DNA from: Allium sativum
Lineage: Eukaryota; Streptophyta; Magnoliopsida; Asparagales; Amaryllidaceae
Assembly: GCA_030737875.1 (NCBI GenBank)
Contig: CM060926.1
Span: 315,864,922-315,928,921 of the forward strand
Reading direction: 5' to 3'
DNA: 64,000 nt
Positions 45,061 to 56,254 of the stretch are shown here, in pieces. The translations under genes were made by a program, and so were the position numbers. A model generated the notes under the pieces. That model made no database searches and had not been told where the DNA came from. It saw nothing but the letters and a program-made list of their open reading frames with translations. Position 1 is the stretch's first letter, and each line of letters opens with the position of its first letter.

Positions 45061-46043
45061 TCAATTCCTTTTGAAATCGATATTTCTACCTTTGGAAAAT
45101 AGGTTTCCCTTTCAATTTCACACTTCTATTTTTATTATTTCTGAATTATCCAATGATAATTCTTTTTACTTCATTTATAAACTTCGTTTATAAAGGAACT
45201 TCTCGTTTTATTTCTTTTGAAACAAGTTAATATTTCAAATCTATTTCAAAAATTCAAATTCTATATTTGAAACCCCATTTTGAAATTCCACACACCTTGT
45301 CTTTCCCAAAACAAATTCAAAACACTATCTTTGGTAGTAATTCGTCACTTACAACTCGAAAATGAATACTGATGATGCAGCTATCATCATCAGAATCTAT
45401 TTTCCAGCGATCGAAGTGAGTTCAATACTATAAAACCATTTCTAAACATTTCCACTTTGAAATTCATTTCAAAATATAATTTACACTGCTTGTAAAACAA
45501 TTTAAAATCTCCCAGGATCTTAAATTTTCCTTACCTTTAATCCAAATCCATTTACGAACACTTATCCAATTTTCCAGAATTTTAGTTCAATTTCAGGTTT
45601 TAAATTTCAGATTTAACTCAACTGATTCACGCATTTCACTTACATGAATTCTAATTGGTTATTTACATAACCTTTTAATTTATAATCTTACTTGATTATA
45701 ATAACAACCAATATATCGAATATATTATAATTTTGATAATATATATCTTCTCTATATCGAGATATACCTTGGGTAAACTTATTTTAATTTACCCTCTTTT
45801 CAAAACATACCATGACGGTTCATCGTATTCAAGTGTTTACAAAATCCCTACCGATACAGTGGATCAAACTGATCGACCAGAACCCATAAACGACTCAACC
45901 AATGAATCTCCACAATATAAAACAAATTTTTATATCAATAACAAATACGTCCACTTGTATATATACACTCAATCTCAGTCTAGGGTATTACTAACCCTAT
46001 CTCTACCGAGTCACGCCACAAAGCCAAGTAATTCTTAACTTAA

Positions 46044-46055
46044 GCTCTGATACCA
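46044..46055 (-). other. D primer-binding site
   Basis: Minus sense TGGTATCAGAGC, two bases after the 5' LTR end at 46058. Confidence 0.95.
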
Positions 46056-48365
46056 ACTGTAACGACCCGGATTTCGAGCGACTTTGGTTATCGACATAAG
46101 CACGATGTCGATAACCAAAACATCGAAAAATCCTGGTAATTAGTGAAAGAAATTAGAGGGTGAGGAAAGATAAGATAGAAACTTAGAATAGAAGAAGAAG
46201 AAGGACACAATATCAGAGTAACACGAATCTCACAGCGGAACGAATAAATATATTTCATAACATAACTTTGAAATACAAATCTGTACTTGAATATACATAT
46301 CATTTTCAAAGTACAGCACTTACAACACAACGGAAATAAACTATAGCTATATGATCCTGAAGCCTCCTGCTCCAAGCTCTTCCAGTATATCTGTAAATCC
46401 CGACTACTTGACTGCCCGTACAAATTTAGGCACCCAAGAGTTTAGGGAAAACAACAAAATAAACTCCGGGTCAGTCATGGGACTGGTATGAGTAAAACAG
46501 TTTAAAAACAGTTGAACAAGTAAATGATATCTCATAAGACCACGCCGCATAACGGAACGGGTTTTCCCCTTATGAGAATCCAAAATATCTTTATATCAAA
46601 AACCTTTTGATATTATAATAATGTCTATCAACCACAGTATATATATAATCATCTAGCAGAAACGCTTTCATCTCACGTTCTACATATATAGTATACAATC
46701 AAAACCGCAAGCACATATTGGGTAATGGATTTCCAACTATGACAAGGTATGGATCCACCTTTCGCTCGTGTACCTCTAGAGAGGAATACACTGGGTTCAA
46801 CAAGAACATCTTGAAACCCGGCCACACATGACCGACCACTCATTTCGCTAGAGTTTATCGAATGTATATCACCAACAGTTGGGATCAGCAACCGTTTCCC
46901 GAATGGGACAGCATCAACAATAGATTTTTAGAAATGAATGAAACTCTAGATCAGGTGATTATACACCCTACTTCGGTGCGACCGACTTAGCCATGCTGCC
47001 TGCCCGATTTCTGTCATTTACCGGATGATGAGGCTAGAAGCTACGCTTTATCATCACACCAGATTCACTTTGAATGCCACATCGTTAAATCCATCAAATC
47101 ACCGATTGACGTCTACAACAATACATTATGTGTTAGCTAAAAGAAGTTTCCTCCTCCGCTTCCACTCTTGGTACGGTTGGAGAAATCAATATACGTGATC
47201 GTCTGGAATTACTCTGTCAAACATCCATCCATACAAGTCATCCAGGAACAGGATGAACCGAAGGTACTATTCTGTAAACAGGATAGCCCTTGCATTACTC
47301 CGTCTTCAATTTCCTTTGGCATATATGATTCGCAACGCATATGACAATATAGAGTGGTTCTTTGGATAATAATCCAACCGGTCTCTCCATATTAACAACG
47401 TTAAAATGGTCAAAACTTCGATAGTCTGTGATTTAACTATCGAATAAAAACAAGTGTGCAAACAACGATATTATTTCCCAGAGGAAATTTATATCAATCA
47501 AACATCATTCAACATTTATCTCTTTAGTTCATTAATTTACTTATCTCATGTTTCCTTACGTTCAATATTCCTTATTTTCTAAATTGGGAAAATATACGTT
47601 ATTAACAATGGAAAACATTTCCATTTCTTTGTTTCTTTATTAGAAAACATTTCTGGTTTCTTATTTGGAAAACATTTCCAAAGCTTCTTCATTGGGCTTA
47701 AACAGATGTTTAAACAAACCATCGCGATGCCAACTCAAACCATTTCCTTTACTACCGAACCTTAACTATTCCTTAGTTAAAAACGAAGTCAATCAAGTTG
47801 GGGTAGAACTACCTCTCAGACCTTAACTGAACAACACTTCTAACTTTGAAATAGACAAAGTTCACTTTATATTTCTTTACCAAACTTCCTTACTTAACCC
47901 TCCTTCGAATAACTATATTCGATTGACTCTTATCAATTAACTCTATTGGACTAACCCCTATCAATTAACTCTATTGGACTAACACTATTTGACTAACGCT
48001 ATTTATTTACTCATTTCACTTACCCTTTACGAATAAACTATATTCGATAATTCCTTTTACTTTCTATTCGAATAACTATATTCGATTAACTCATTTGCTT
48101 CTATTCGAATAACTATATTCGATTTAACTCATTTGCTTCTATTCTAATCGATTAAAATAACCTCGATTATCTCCTTTCAACTTTATTCTCTAATCGATTA
48201 ACTAACATAGATTAACTTCTTTTTACTTTAACACTAATCGATTAACTAACATCGATTAACTTCTTTTTAACTTTAACACTAATCGATTAACTAACATCGA
48301 TTAACTTCTTTTTAACTTTATTCTCTAATCGATTAACTAACATCGATTAACTTCTTTTGATAAAC

Positions 48366-48681
48366 TACCTTTTTCGTTACAACTATTTCCTTTTTATAAC
48401 GTTTACTAACGGTTACAAATATATCCTATTTATAACTTCTATTTACCGTTACAAATATTTCCTATTTATAACTTCTATTTACCGTTACAAATATTTCCTA
48501 TTTATAACTTCTATTTACCGTTACAAATATTTCCTATTTATAACGATTACTTACCGTTACAAATATATCCTATTTATAACTTCTATTTACCGTTACAAAT
48601 ATTTCCTATTTATAACTTCTATTTACCGTTACAAATATTTCCTATTTATAACGTTTACTTACCGTTACAAATATTTCCTTT
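48366..48681. repeat. 36-bp tandem repeats in D LTR (right)
   Basis: Nine units as in the left LTR, but the variant marking a super-unit boundary comes at unit 5 here and unit 4 in the left copy. Confidence 0.9.
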
Positions 48682-50030
48682 TCTATTTCTATTTATTTTC
48701 TAAATAAATATCCCTTTTATAAAACCGTGTTCGTTTTATAAATATTTCCTTTTATAAAATCCTGTGATTTTTATAAAATTCCTTTATTTCAATATACATT
48801 GAAATAAATTCTTTTTACATCCCAGGGTCTTTTATGATATTTAAAATATCGAATAAAAATGATCAACATCATTCTAACACCCATAATCCATAACAGATTA
48901 TATAACACATCATATATCACAATATATGAAAACAGTAAAATAAATGTTGAGGAATCCAGTTGGATTCCTCCAACCTGTTTCCCTGCATCACAGATGTTAA
49001 ACAATATAGATAACATCACTTTCAGTTCTATATGATATATTCTGTTAAACAGAATCAATATAGAAAATTTAACTAACTGACTAGCAGTTCAATCAAACAG
49101 TCCACATACAGTATCAGCCAATATCTAACAGTTCTAAAAATACAACATGAAAATATAAACTGTTCAGAGTTAGTGAGATTTTACTCACATTGGCGCGTTA
49201 ACCGTTGAATAACGGTTTGCGTTATTTGATTTCGACGGATAATTTATTTCGCCATAAATTGTAACGAGCTTCGATTTGCTCCCAGTCAGTTCCATGATGT
49301 AGCCCTTGTCCATATGATTCCAACGCGACAAACCGTTCGAGATTCTTTAAAACTTCAGTCGCCTGTTTCTGCGCCCGATCCTTTGGGCTTTCTTTTCTTT
49401 TTATTTCTTTATTCTCTTTTGTTTTTAATATCACCTAGGCTTCACATTTTCTGATCGGCCCATACTCGATTAAAGACCCACGTGGCACCTTCTTCCACCA
49501 AACAATCTTCACCGCTACAGATTTTACATTTCCTATTTCCAACCCAACGTCCACATTTATGGTTCCATTTTCTAAAAGAAACTCCATCTGCTACTTCAAA
49601 TTCCAACGCAGTTGATCTCCTAACCGAAAACAAAAGTCCACAACTTCCATTCGCTGTATACTGTAGCGACTCCTTCCCCCATAATCAAACCGTAACCTGC
49701 TCTAGTTTCTTGAACCATGATCAATTTGTTCCTTTTCACCAATGCCACTCACAGTAATAACCCAACCTGTTGTTTCACGTATGTAATAAGGTTCACAACT
49801 TTTTAATTTGAATTAAAATAAATTAACAACTTAATTATGGTCATTAAGGAATTTGATTACCACGTTATTAACAGAACCCTCCCTTCCTTCTTCTGCTATA
49901 CCACGAACCCGCTCCACTGGTTCACAACACTCCACCCACCATCGTTCTGCCAACCCTGAATACACCCACGCTCCACCATACGCTCAACAGCACTAGCACC
50001 TGTCCTCGCTGCTCGCTCCATTTACCGCGA

Positions 50031-50036
50031 ACTTAC
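50031..50036 (-). other. D 5' LTR candidate splice donor
   Basis: GTAAGT (minus) in GCGAGTGGTAAGTTCG, 269 nt after TATA. With the acceptor near 46133 it would define a 3.9-kb LTR intron. Left-copy equivalent 41255-41260. Confidence 0.45.
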
Positions 50037-50297
50037 CACTCGCGCAACCCTCCCTACACTCGATATGAGTACGACACCCAGCGGTATTATTTTCGAGTTC
50101 ACTGAAAATGATCAAACCGTCAAGAGAAGCACAGTAGGATCGCTTACATAGGCCCAGAACTTCCGCTTGAGTGATGGATTTGATATTTAAAAGGTGCTCA
50201 CGCTTGTGGTTTATTTGAGGAAATGGAGACTTCATTGATTGGGAAGCCATTTAAAGTTTGCAGTAGAAAAAGAGTTCGGATAGCCTTGTGTGTGTAT

Positions 50298-50305
50298 TTT
50301 ATATA
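50298..50305 (-). promoter_or_regulatory. D 5' LTR TATA box
   Basis: TATATAAA in GTGTATATAAAATACAC (minus), about 1.2 kb into the LTR, followed by the only well-placed ATG frame. Left-copy equivalent 41522-41529. Confidence 0.6.
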
Positions 50306-51515
50306 CACAGAAAACTTTAGTGCTAAGGTTAGGTACAGCGTTAGGTAGTAGCTGAAACACGTCTACATTATGGAAGGAATGGTGAAAATTCATACGTGTA
50401 CACTTTCTTAGTTGCAAAGTATTCGACGCCTACCATCCGATTTCCTTTGTTGTCAAGCAACCACGTATAGGTATTTGATTGTTTGTTTTAAGGAAGTAAA
50501 TATTTAGTAAAAAGGGAACATGCCTTTGCATGGTACACGTAAGGCTTCAAACTGAGTAACAAAGGTCCAAGTACCTTGCCTTACTAATTATATTAAAGTG
50601 TATTTTCTTGTGAAATCAGTCAAATGGTGTCCAACTTTATCTCTTGTATAATATATTTTGTATACCGTGGCTTGTATTCTAAAGTTAGTGAAGTCATGTT
50701 GATACAATGGCATTTCCATTGTTATATAAATTTTTGTTCATATACGAGCTGCTACGGACAGAAATAAAAGTACGGTCATGTCTAGCAATGTGTCACGATC
50801 ACAGAAATATAAAAATACCGGTAGGTGAGCTCATATTGTGAAACCCCAAAATGTTGATTACAGGGTGCGAAATACTTCAAATAAAAAGTCGCTTATTAAA
50901 TTAATTAAAAATTACAGTAAAATTCTAAAAATTAAATTATCGCTATTTCCCAAAAGAACCTTGTATAAATTCAAACCCGATCTCTAGTTATATCGAATAA
51001 TCCGTTACGGTCGATAAACGATTCTATAGCGACTATTTTAAAATTTGATTTGGACATATCTCAAAATCTACACGACGAAATCCCGATTTTTATCTTCCAC
51101 TAGAAAGATATACTCCACCAGCTCCACACGTTTCTTGTTTCACAGAAATCCGGCTTAAAACGAATCATGTACATTCAGTTGAAGTTCAAATCGCCAATTT
51201 ACGAACTGCAGTGTCATTTCGAGCTCGTTTATAATTATTTTATAAACTATACATTCAACTGTCGATGATTGAATATATTCGTTATTCAAATTTAATTCCA
51301 AGCTGAATTAAATATCACCGATGATCCAGTTCACACCATATCGCCATTTCAGCCGATTCTGTTTATTTCAGAATTATATGTATTATTTAATTTATTAATT
51401 AAATTAAATATTCACCATTATTTAATTCCACGACCATTAAATTCACTATATCACCATTGATACAATTAAATAAATTAATTCTACTACCTCTGCTAATGCG
51501 GGTCATTACAAACAC

Positions 51516-52364
51516 AGGGTATCTACGAAATAGGGAGCCGATCGATTGGGGGTAGTAAATAGGGTACATCTAGTCCTGTCTGTTTCTGTGGGGTACCTGT
51601 GTTTCAGTCTGGGCTAATACCCGTTATTTCTGTTTAGGTACCAGTACTACTTGGATTAAGACCCTTTACTAGAGTACACCTAAAACTACCATTATGTTTC
51701 TGTTGGGAACATCCTGTTTTTGTTAAGCAATTGGGGAATATGTAATCCTATTACATATTTGTTATACTATACTGGTGCAGAGCAAGGAAAGTATTAAGAA
51801 GCACTATCTATTCTATCCTGTTGTCATGTTTACCTTGTTATGCCTACCATTTATGTATTGATCTTTCTTATCCACTTTGTATGCCTATCATGTTACTTTT
51901 ATTAATTTACTGGCTAAAAGTAACTAGACTCGCCAGACTTTATGTCTGAACCTTTTTGTTTCCCCTTCTTTCTTCCGTTCACCCCCCCCCCCAAGGTTCT
52001 CAGTGAGGAAACACACAAGCTTGATCGTGATTCTGCTTATTTTACTGGAGCTGCTTAAATTTAAGGATCAAGCTCCTATCCTTGTTGCTATGGCCATATT
52101 CTGCTCTTCGAGAATTTTCTTTCTTTTATGTACTCTGATATTTCTGAAGTACAAGACAGTGGTTTTTATGTCATAATGGGTTTTTATATTTCAGACAAAT
52201 GATGCTTTGGACCACAGTATTTTGATGATTAATAAAGTTGTTTATTTCCGCTGCAAATTTTTTTTATATCTGCCTTGTAATATTCTGTGTTTGTTTACCT
52301 AAACGCTTCACAAAACTTAATGCTCTCCCTTTGTAAGTGACATTAACGGACGTGGGGTGTCACA
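51516..52364 (+). repeat. C 5' LTR, right part
   Basis: Resumes at AGGGTATCTACGAAATAGGG after D. Contains CCAGACTTTATGTCTGAAC, a C run and CCAAG acceptor (51995), and ends GACGTGGGGTGTCACA. Confidence 0.92.
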
Positions 52365-52366
52365 CT

Positions 52367-52378
52367 TGGTATCAGAGC
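52367..52378 (+). other. C primer-binding site
   Basis: TGGTATCAGAGC after CT, as in A. Confidence 0.95.
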
Positions 52379-52547
52379 TAAAGGTTACCGGATTAGATAA
52401 AAGTTTTTGAAAATTATTTTTCTAAAAGGTTTTAAAAGAAAGTATTTTCGAAAAGAAAAGTCTGTTTTGAAAATATTCCCCCAAGAAGCCATATGTAATA
52501 TCCTTCTGTCATTTATCTAAATTTCTTCCTTTTTCATTTTTTTCAGC

Positions 52548-53480
52548 ATGTCTGGGGAACAAAACATTCCTAATATCCCAGAGGGCGTCACAATAACCGG
52601 ATGGTTCCGTAGGTATTTTGAGGCCACGACGCCTGCCGAAGGCCAAAGAGACGTTCCTCCCCTAGCTGTGCCAATCATTCCTCCTCTTCCCCCTCCAAGA
52701 GCAGATAACTTTGCCAAGATCTACAAAGACTTTCGTGATATGGGAGGGAATCCATTCCATGGGAATGAGACATTCATTGAAGCTCGAAATTGGCTCAAGG
52801 AGTCAGTGGACTTGTTCGTAATATTTGAAGTAGAGGATAGGAGGAAGATTCAGTTAGCTGCTTGGCTATTAAAGGACGAAGCCTCATTTTGCTGGGAAGT
52901 CACCCAAGCTAGATGTCCGGTGGAAACTTGGGAAGATTTTAGGCAGAGATTTGAAATGAAATTTCTTCCCCAAGCCGAGAAAAGCATGCAGATGGAAAGG
53001 TTCTTAACACTCAAACAAGGAAACTTGACGGTGAAAGAATATGTGAATAAATTCAACCAGCTAGCATGGTTCGGGTTAGAATTGGTGGATACGCCGCACA
53101 AAAAGGCTTTGTGGTTTACTAAAGGGATGAATAAACCCCTTTATGGGTTAGCCATGTCCCATATCCCAATGGGAGCCACTTTTGAAAAACTTGTTGATAG
53201 GACCCTAATGCATGAGGAAGACAAGGGAGAAGAGAAGGAAGTAAAGGCTGATGAAGCAACTCAAAATGAGAAGGTGTCGCCCAAGAAGGGACAACAATAG
53301 AAGAAAGGCGAAAAGAATGACAAGGTTAAAGATAAGAGGAAGTGCCATAGTTGTGAGCGAGAGGGTCACTTAGCCAAGGACTGCAGGAAAAGGAAGAATG
53401 CTTGCTTCGCTTGTAGAGAGGTCGGGCATCTTATTAAGTATTTCCCGAAGAATAGGGACAAGGTCAAAGGGCAGTAACTT
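52548..53480 (+). pseudogene. gag: C gag, best-preserved Gag in the window
   Basis: ATG at 52548, one base after a TTTTTTTCAG tract. 250 codons are open to a TAG at 53298: start MSGEQNIPNIPEGVTITGWF, proline-rich segment about 40-57, Gag core (WLKESVDLFVIFEVEDR, LLKDEASFCWEV, FLTLKQGNLTVKEYVNKFNQ, NKPLYGLAMSHIPMGATFEK) about 75-225, acidic/lysine linker. The stop lies in a run of Gln codons (QQ*KKG), consistent with CAG to TAG. Beyond it, in frame, are two knuckles: CHSCEREGHLAKDC and CFACREVGHLIKYF (last Cys lost). Apart from the stop and the second knuckle this Gag could be functional. Confidence 0.92.
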
Positions 53481-53544
53481 CTGGAGGGCAGGTGCATGCA
53501 CTCGCGATTAGTGCTCCCGAAAGACGTAGAAAAATTTCCGTAGA

Positions 53545-54160
53545 AAGTTTTGTTTCTCTTTCAAATCATCCAGTTAGGACACATTTTAATTCTGGAGCTT
53601 CACACTCATTTATATCTAGCTCTGTTGTTGAATCTCTGCACTTAGTTACTTGGTGGATCCCGTAGTTGTCTCAAACCCCATTGGTGATTCGGCTCATTTA
53701 TCTATGATTTGTAGGGGTTTGAGAATATCTGTGTTAGGGGTCAAATTTGAATGCGACACGTATGTACTCGGGTTTATGGGCTATGGGTTGATTCTAGGGA
53801 TTGGTTGGTTTACCACATATGGTGCCATTCCGGGTGGTGAGAGGAGGGTCGTTAAGCACCCTCGAAATTTCTTGTGACCCACAAGGGTCTGTCATGCTTA
53901 GTTTCCTAGAGTCTCTTGAGGCATCTATCGATGATCTGAGATCGACACCAATAGTCTGTGAGTATCCTGATGTCTTAGACGAGGTTCGGGGATTACCCTC
54001 GAGGCGCGAGATTGATTTCCGCATATACCTGGTGGAAAATGCAAAGCCAGTTCCATTACCTGTGCGCTATATGGATCCTAAAATAAAAGATGGAACTTGA
54101 TAAGCAAGTGGCGGGGCTACTTGAGAAGAGGTTTGATAGGTGAATCATATCAGGATGGAA
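53545..54160 (+). pseudogene. C protease remnant and RT tip
   Basis: HFNSGASHSFIS: the catalytic Asp of DSGA is Asn. Frame loss at about 53648, then VVSNPIGDSAHLSMICRGL and LILGIGWF (Met/Asp of LGMDW mutated). A deletion near 53860 removes VRLLTxLGN. The linker SFLESLEASIDDLRS to [21 protein letters not shown] continues in another frame, ending with LEKRFDR, the first RT residues, where the first large deletion begins (about 54140). Confidence 0.88.
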
Positions 54161-54480
54161 AACCTATTGAAGACAGTCCTTGAGGAAGCCCATCATTCCA
54201 AGATGACTATTCATCCAAGTGGCAATAAAATGTATGGAGTTCGAGGTAGTGGGGCCAAACACGCGAAAGGAAGTTAAAATAAAGAAGGAAGCAATGATTG
54301 GATGAGTTCCGACTTGCATACTTGGATCAGATGTTAAGAAGCTACACATACGAGAAGTCAAGTTGGTGAAGGTCCAGTGGGGAGACAATCAAGAAGATGC
54401 AACTTGGGAGACCGAAGACAAGATTTTTACGCTTCTACCCTTTCCTTTTCAAGGGAATGTTCTTAACTTCTCTTCTAAAA
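54161..54480 (+). pseudogene. C integrase scrap and chromodomain
   Basis: About 70 nt of the integrase zinc-finger region (TVLEEAHH-like, IHPSGNKM), then a jump at about 54232 to the integrase C-terminus (EVVGPNTRKEV, VPTCILGSDVKKL) and the chromodomain-like VKVQWGDNQEDATWETEDK. The usual RASYPFLFEG end is shifted (TLLPFPFQG). Both junctions match element G. Confidence 0.85.
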
Positions 54481-54843
54481 GCTTTTATTCGCATTTCCTT
54501 CTATCATCTGAGTATATCCTATCAATCGAATCTTTGACCTTTAGGTAGGAAATCCCATGATTATAAACATGTGTTTGAGATATGTTATGTTTGATGGATG
54601 CAAATGTTTGCTAGTGGTTGCCTGTGGACGCATATACACACACGTTAGGCACTAGATCGGCTCGATCACACTCATGTTGCATATTGATGTGTGTGCATTT
54701 TCTTTTCTTTTATGGGTGGAAATGGATGAATTAGTATATGGATGTTGCATTTGGACAAATGTGTGTGCACACTTATAGAACTTATATGATGTAATAGGTT
54801 TGTCTGCATACATATTGGATTCATGGCACTAACATACATTGCA

Positions 54844-54877
54844 TTAAGGAGGTCAACTGAATCAGTAGACCGCTTGA
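54844..54877 (+). ncRNA. Conserved 3' internal hairpin (C)
   Basis: TTAAGGAGGTCAACTGAATC and AGTAGACCGCTTGAT, identical to A except one base, although C has lost most of pol. Confidence 0.65.
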
Positions 54878-55044
54878 TTTTCGCATTAGTGTTGGGACAT
54901 ATACACACAGTTCTACATATGTTCATATAAGCATTAAAGCATTTTAAGGACAATGGATGCCAATGGATGTTGGATGAGTAGATGGATGATAGATGGTAGG
55001 ATATGCATTCTTTCCAACTTAGAGATTTCGGGGATGAAATCCTA

Positions 55045-55058
55045 TGAGTAAGGGAGAA
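55045..55058 (+). other. C polypurine tract
   Basis: TGAGTAAGGGAGAA before the 3' LTR, after TTTCGGGGATGAAATCCTA. Confidence 0.85.
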
Positions 55059-55252
55059 TGTAACACCCCAAATTTTAACGACATTAAATGAGGACAAATT
55101 AAATAATAATTAATTTAACATTTGGAATTAGAGGGAATGGACTATTCCATTGCGTCCGTCTCAAAATTCTGGTCAGAATGGACATTTGGTTTGTGTAAAA
55201 TGGACACCGTATGAAAAAGTTATGAGGGTTCGAAGTTTGTTTACGCATAAGA

Positions 55253-55286
<34 letters not shown>

Positions 55287-55346
55287 AAATATACTCCAGA
55301 ACCTTCAAAAACAATTCAAAAATAAAAAATCGGGCCAAAACGGGCT

Positions 55347-55366
55347 GAGCGGGAAAATTCCCGCTC
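55347..55366. promoter_or_regulatory. E2F-like inverted repeat in C 3' LTR
   Basis: GAGCGGGAA-AA-TTCCCGCTC, both arms matching the E2F-type core. Confidence 0.58.
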
Positions 55367-56249
55367 GTGGGTGTCGACATAGGTGTTGACCCCCCTATAG
55401 GGGTGTCAACATGGATATCGACCCCCCTATAGGGGTGTCGGCCCCCCCGAACAGATCTAGGCAGAATTCGTTTTACGTACCTGGACTTGATTCTGGGTCT
55501 GGTTCATTGGTTCTGGGCTATAAATATGGTCCCCTATTCTCCTATTTTCTCCATTGGAGATCATAGAGGCCATATGCTGTCAGGTTGCAAATTGAAACAG
55601 AATCAAAGTCTACTACAATCAGTTTAGCTATTTAGAATTCAGATCTCTCTCTCCCTAAATTTTTTGAACCTAACGCTGTGAGTTTCTAGTCACTTTTAGG
55701 TTTAAATAAATAACAGTAAATTGTGAAAGACTATGAATTGGAGATGTTGTAAAGTATGAATCTATGCCAGTATTAAATCCTATACCATGTAAATCATGAT
55801 AGATCAAATTCTCTAGATCTGATGCAATTGTGGCTATACTATGATGTTGCCTTTATGGATCTTGATTTGTAACTATGTTGTGGTAAATGTAAATCTATTA
55901 ATCTTAACAGTTGCAACATTGCTTAGATCTAATTTTGTATGTAAATCACCTTTCATGTTGCGATCAACTTAGATATGTTGTAAGTTGGACATATTTTGAT
56001 CTTAACATGCTTATGATCATGTTTTATGCTAGATCTATTTTATGATCATATCTTGTGCTATGATAGATCTATCTCTCTAGATCCAATTCAATTGTGATTG
56101 TTCTAGTATGTTATTTTTGTTTCATTTGGATAGATCAAATCATTTATGTGAACCATGAACATATGCCACCTAGAATTGATAAGGATTGGGTCCACATCTT
56201 TATCTTAATTGTAACCTCTATGATGTGGATTTGGGTAGATCTATTTATA

Positions 56250-56254
56250 AACCT
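56250..56254. other. E candidate target-site duplication (AACCT)
   Basis: Five bases of the C LTR before E. The other copy is outside the window, but the uninterrupted C 5' LTR (ATTTATAAACCTATAGATC, about 35776) shows the empty site. Confidence 0.7.

Larger units (their letters stand above)
42735..46057 (-). other. D internal region, non-coding
   Basis: 3323 bp, AT-rich, no gag, protease, RT or integrase motif on either strand. It holds a diverged direct duplication (about 42860-43120 and 44110-44330, both with CCAAGCGGCTTGCC), a 45-nt motif shared with the LTR (43862-43908) and an array of TATTCAAAT and TTTGAAT motifs (44690-45060). Plus-strand frames such as 42957-43256 and 43093-43419 are low-complexity. 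Confidence 0.85.
37282..51510 (-). mobile_element. Element D: LARD-like non-autonomous element with 5.45-kb LTRs
   Basis: Minus-strand element of 14,229 bp. Its PBS is GTTGGTATCAGAGC (46057-46044, minus). Its polypurine tract is AAGTGGGGAAGAT (42747-42735, minus), preceded by the chromovirus-type TTCGAGGACGAAAT. The two LTRs are exactly 5453 bp each with about 60 differences by eye (about 1 percent), so insertion is recent. The 3323-bp internal region has no recognisable gag or pol. Long LTRs around a non-coding core match LARDs known from grasses. The PBS and pre-PPT motif suggest a chromovirus helper. Confidence 0.92.
46058..51510 (-). repeat. D 5' LTR (right copy)
   Basis: 5453 bp, co-linear with the left copy at an offset of 8776. 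In element sense: TATA (50305), GTAAGT (50036), repeat arrays, CACTAAT and ACCAG acceptor consensus (46133), terminal hairpin (46116-46086), PBS. Confidence 0.95.
55059..56254 (+). repeat. C 3' LTR, left part
   Basis: Co-linear with the 5' LTR from 34537. E2F-like repeat with both arms intact (55347-55366), GTCGAC array (55370-55448), TATAAATA (55519), GTGAGT (55678). Lacks two of the three ATGATCATG repeats of the 5' copy. Broken at ATTTATAAACCT by E before the hairpins. Confidence 0.92.

Noticed and set aside
46044..46057. Possible tRNA-derived sequence at GCTCTGATACCA
   Set aside because: Only the 12-nt primer-binding site complementary to the Met-tRNA tail; no tRNA body is present at any of the sites.
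55099..55380. 93-codon minus frame with IYIYIYIYI
   Set aside because: Translation of a TA microsatellite inside the C 3' LTR.
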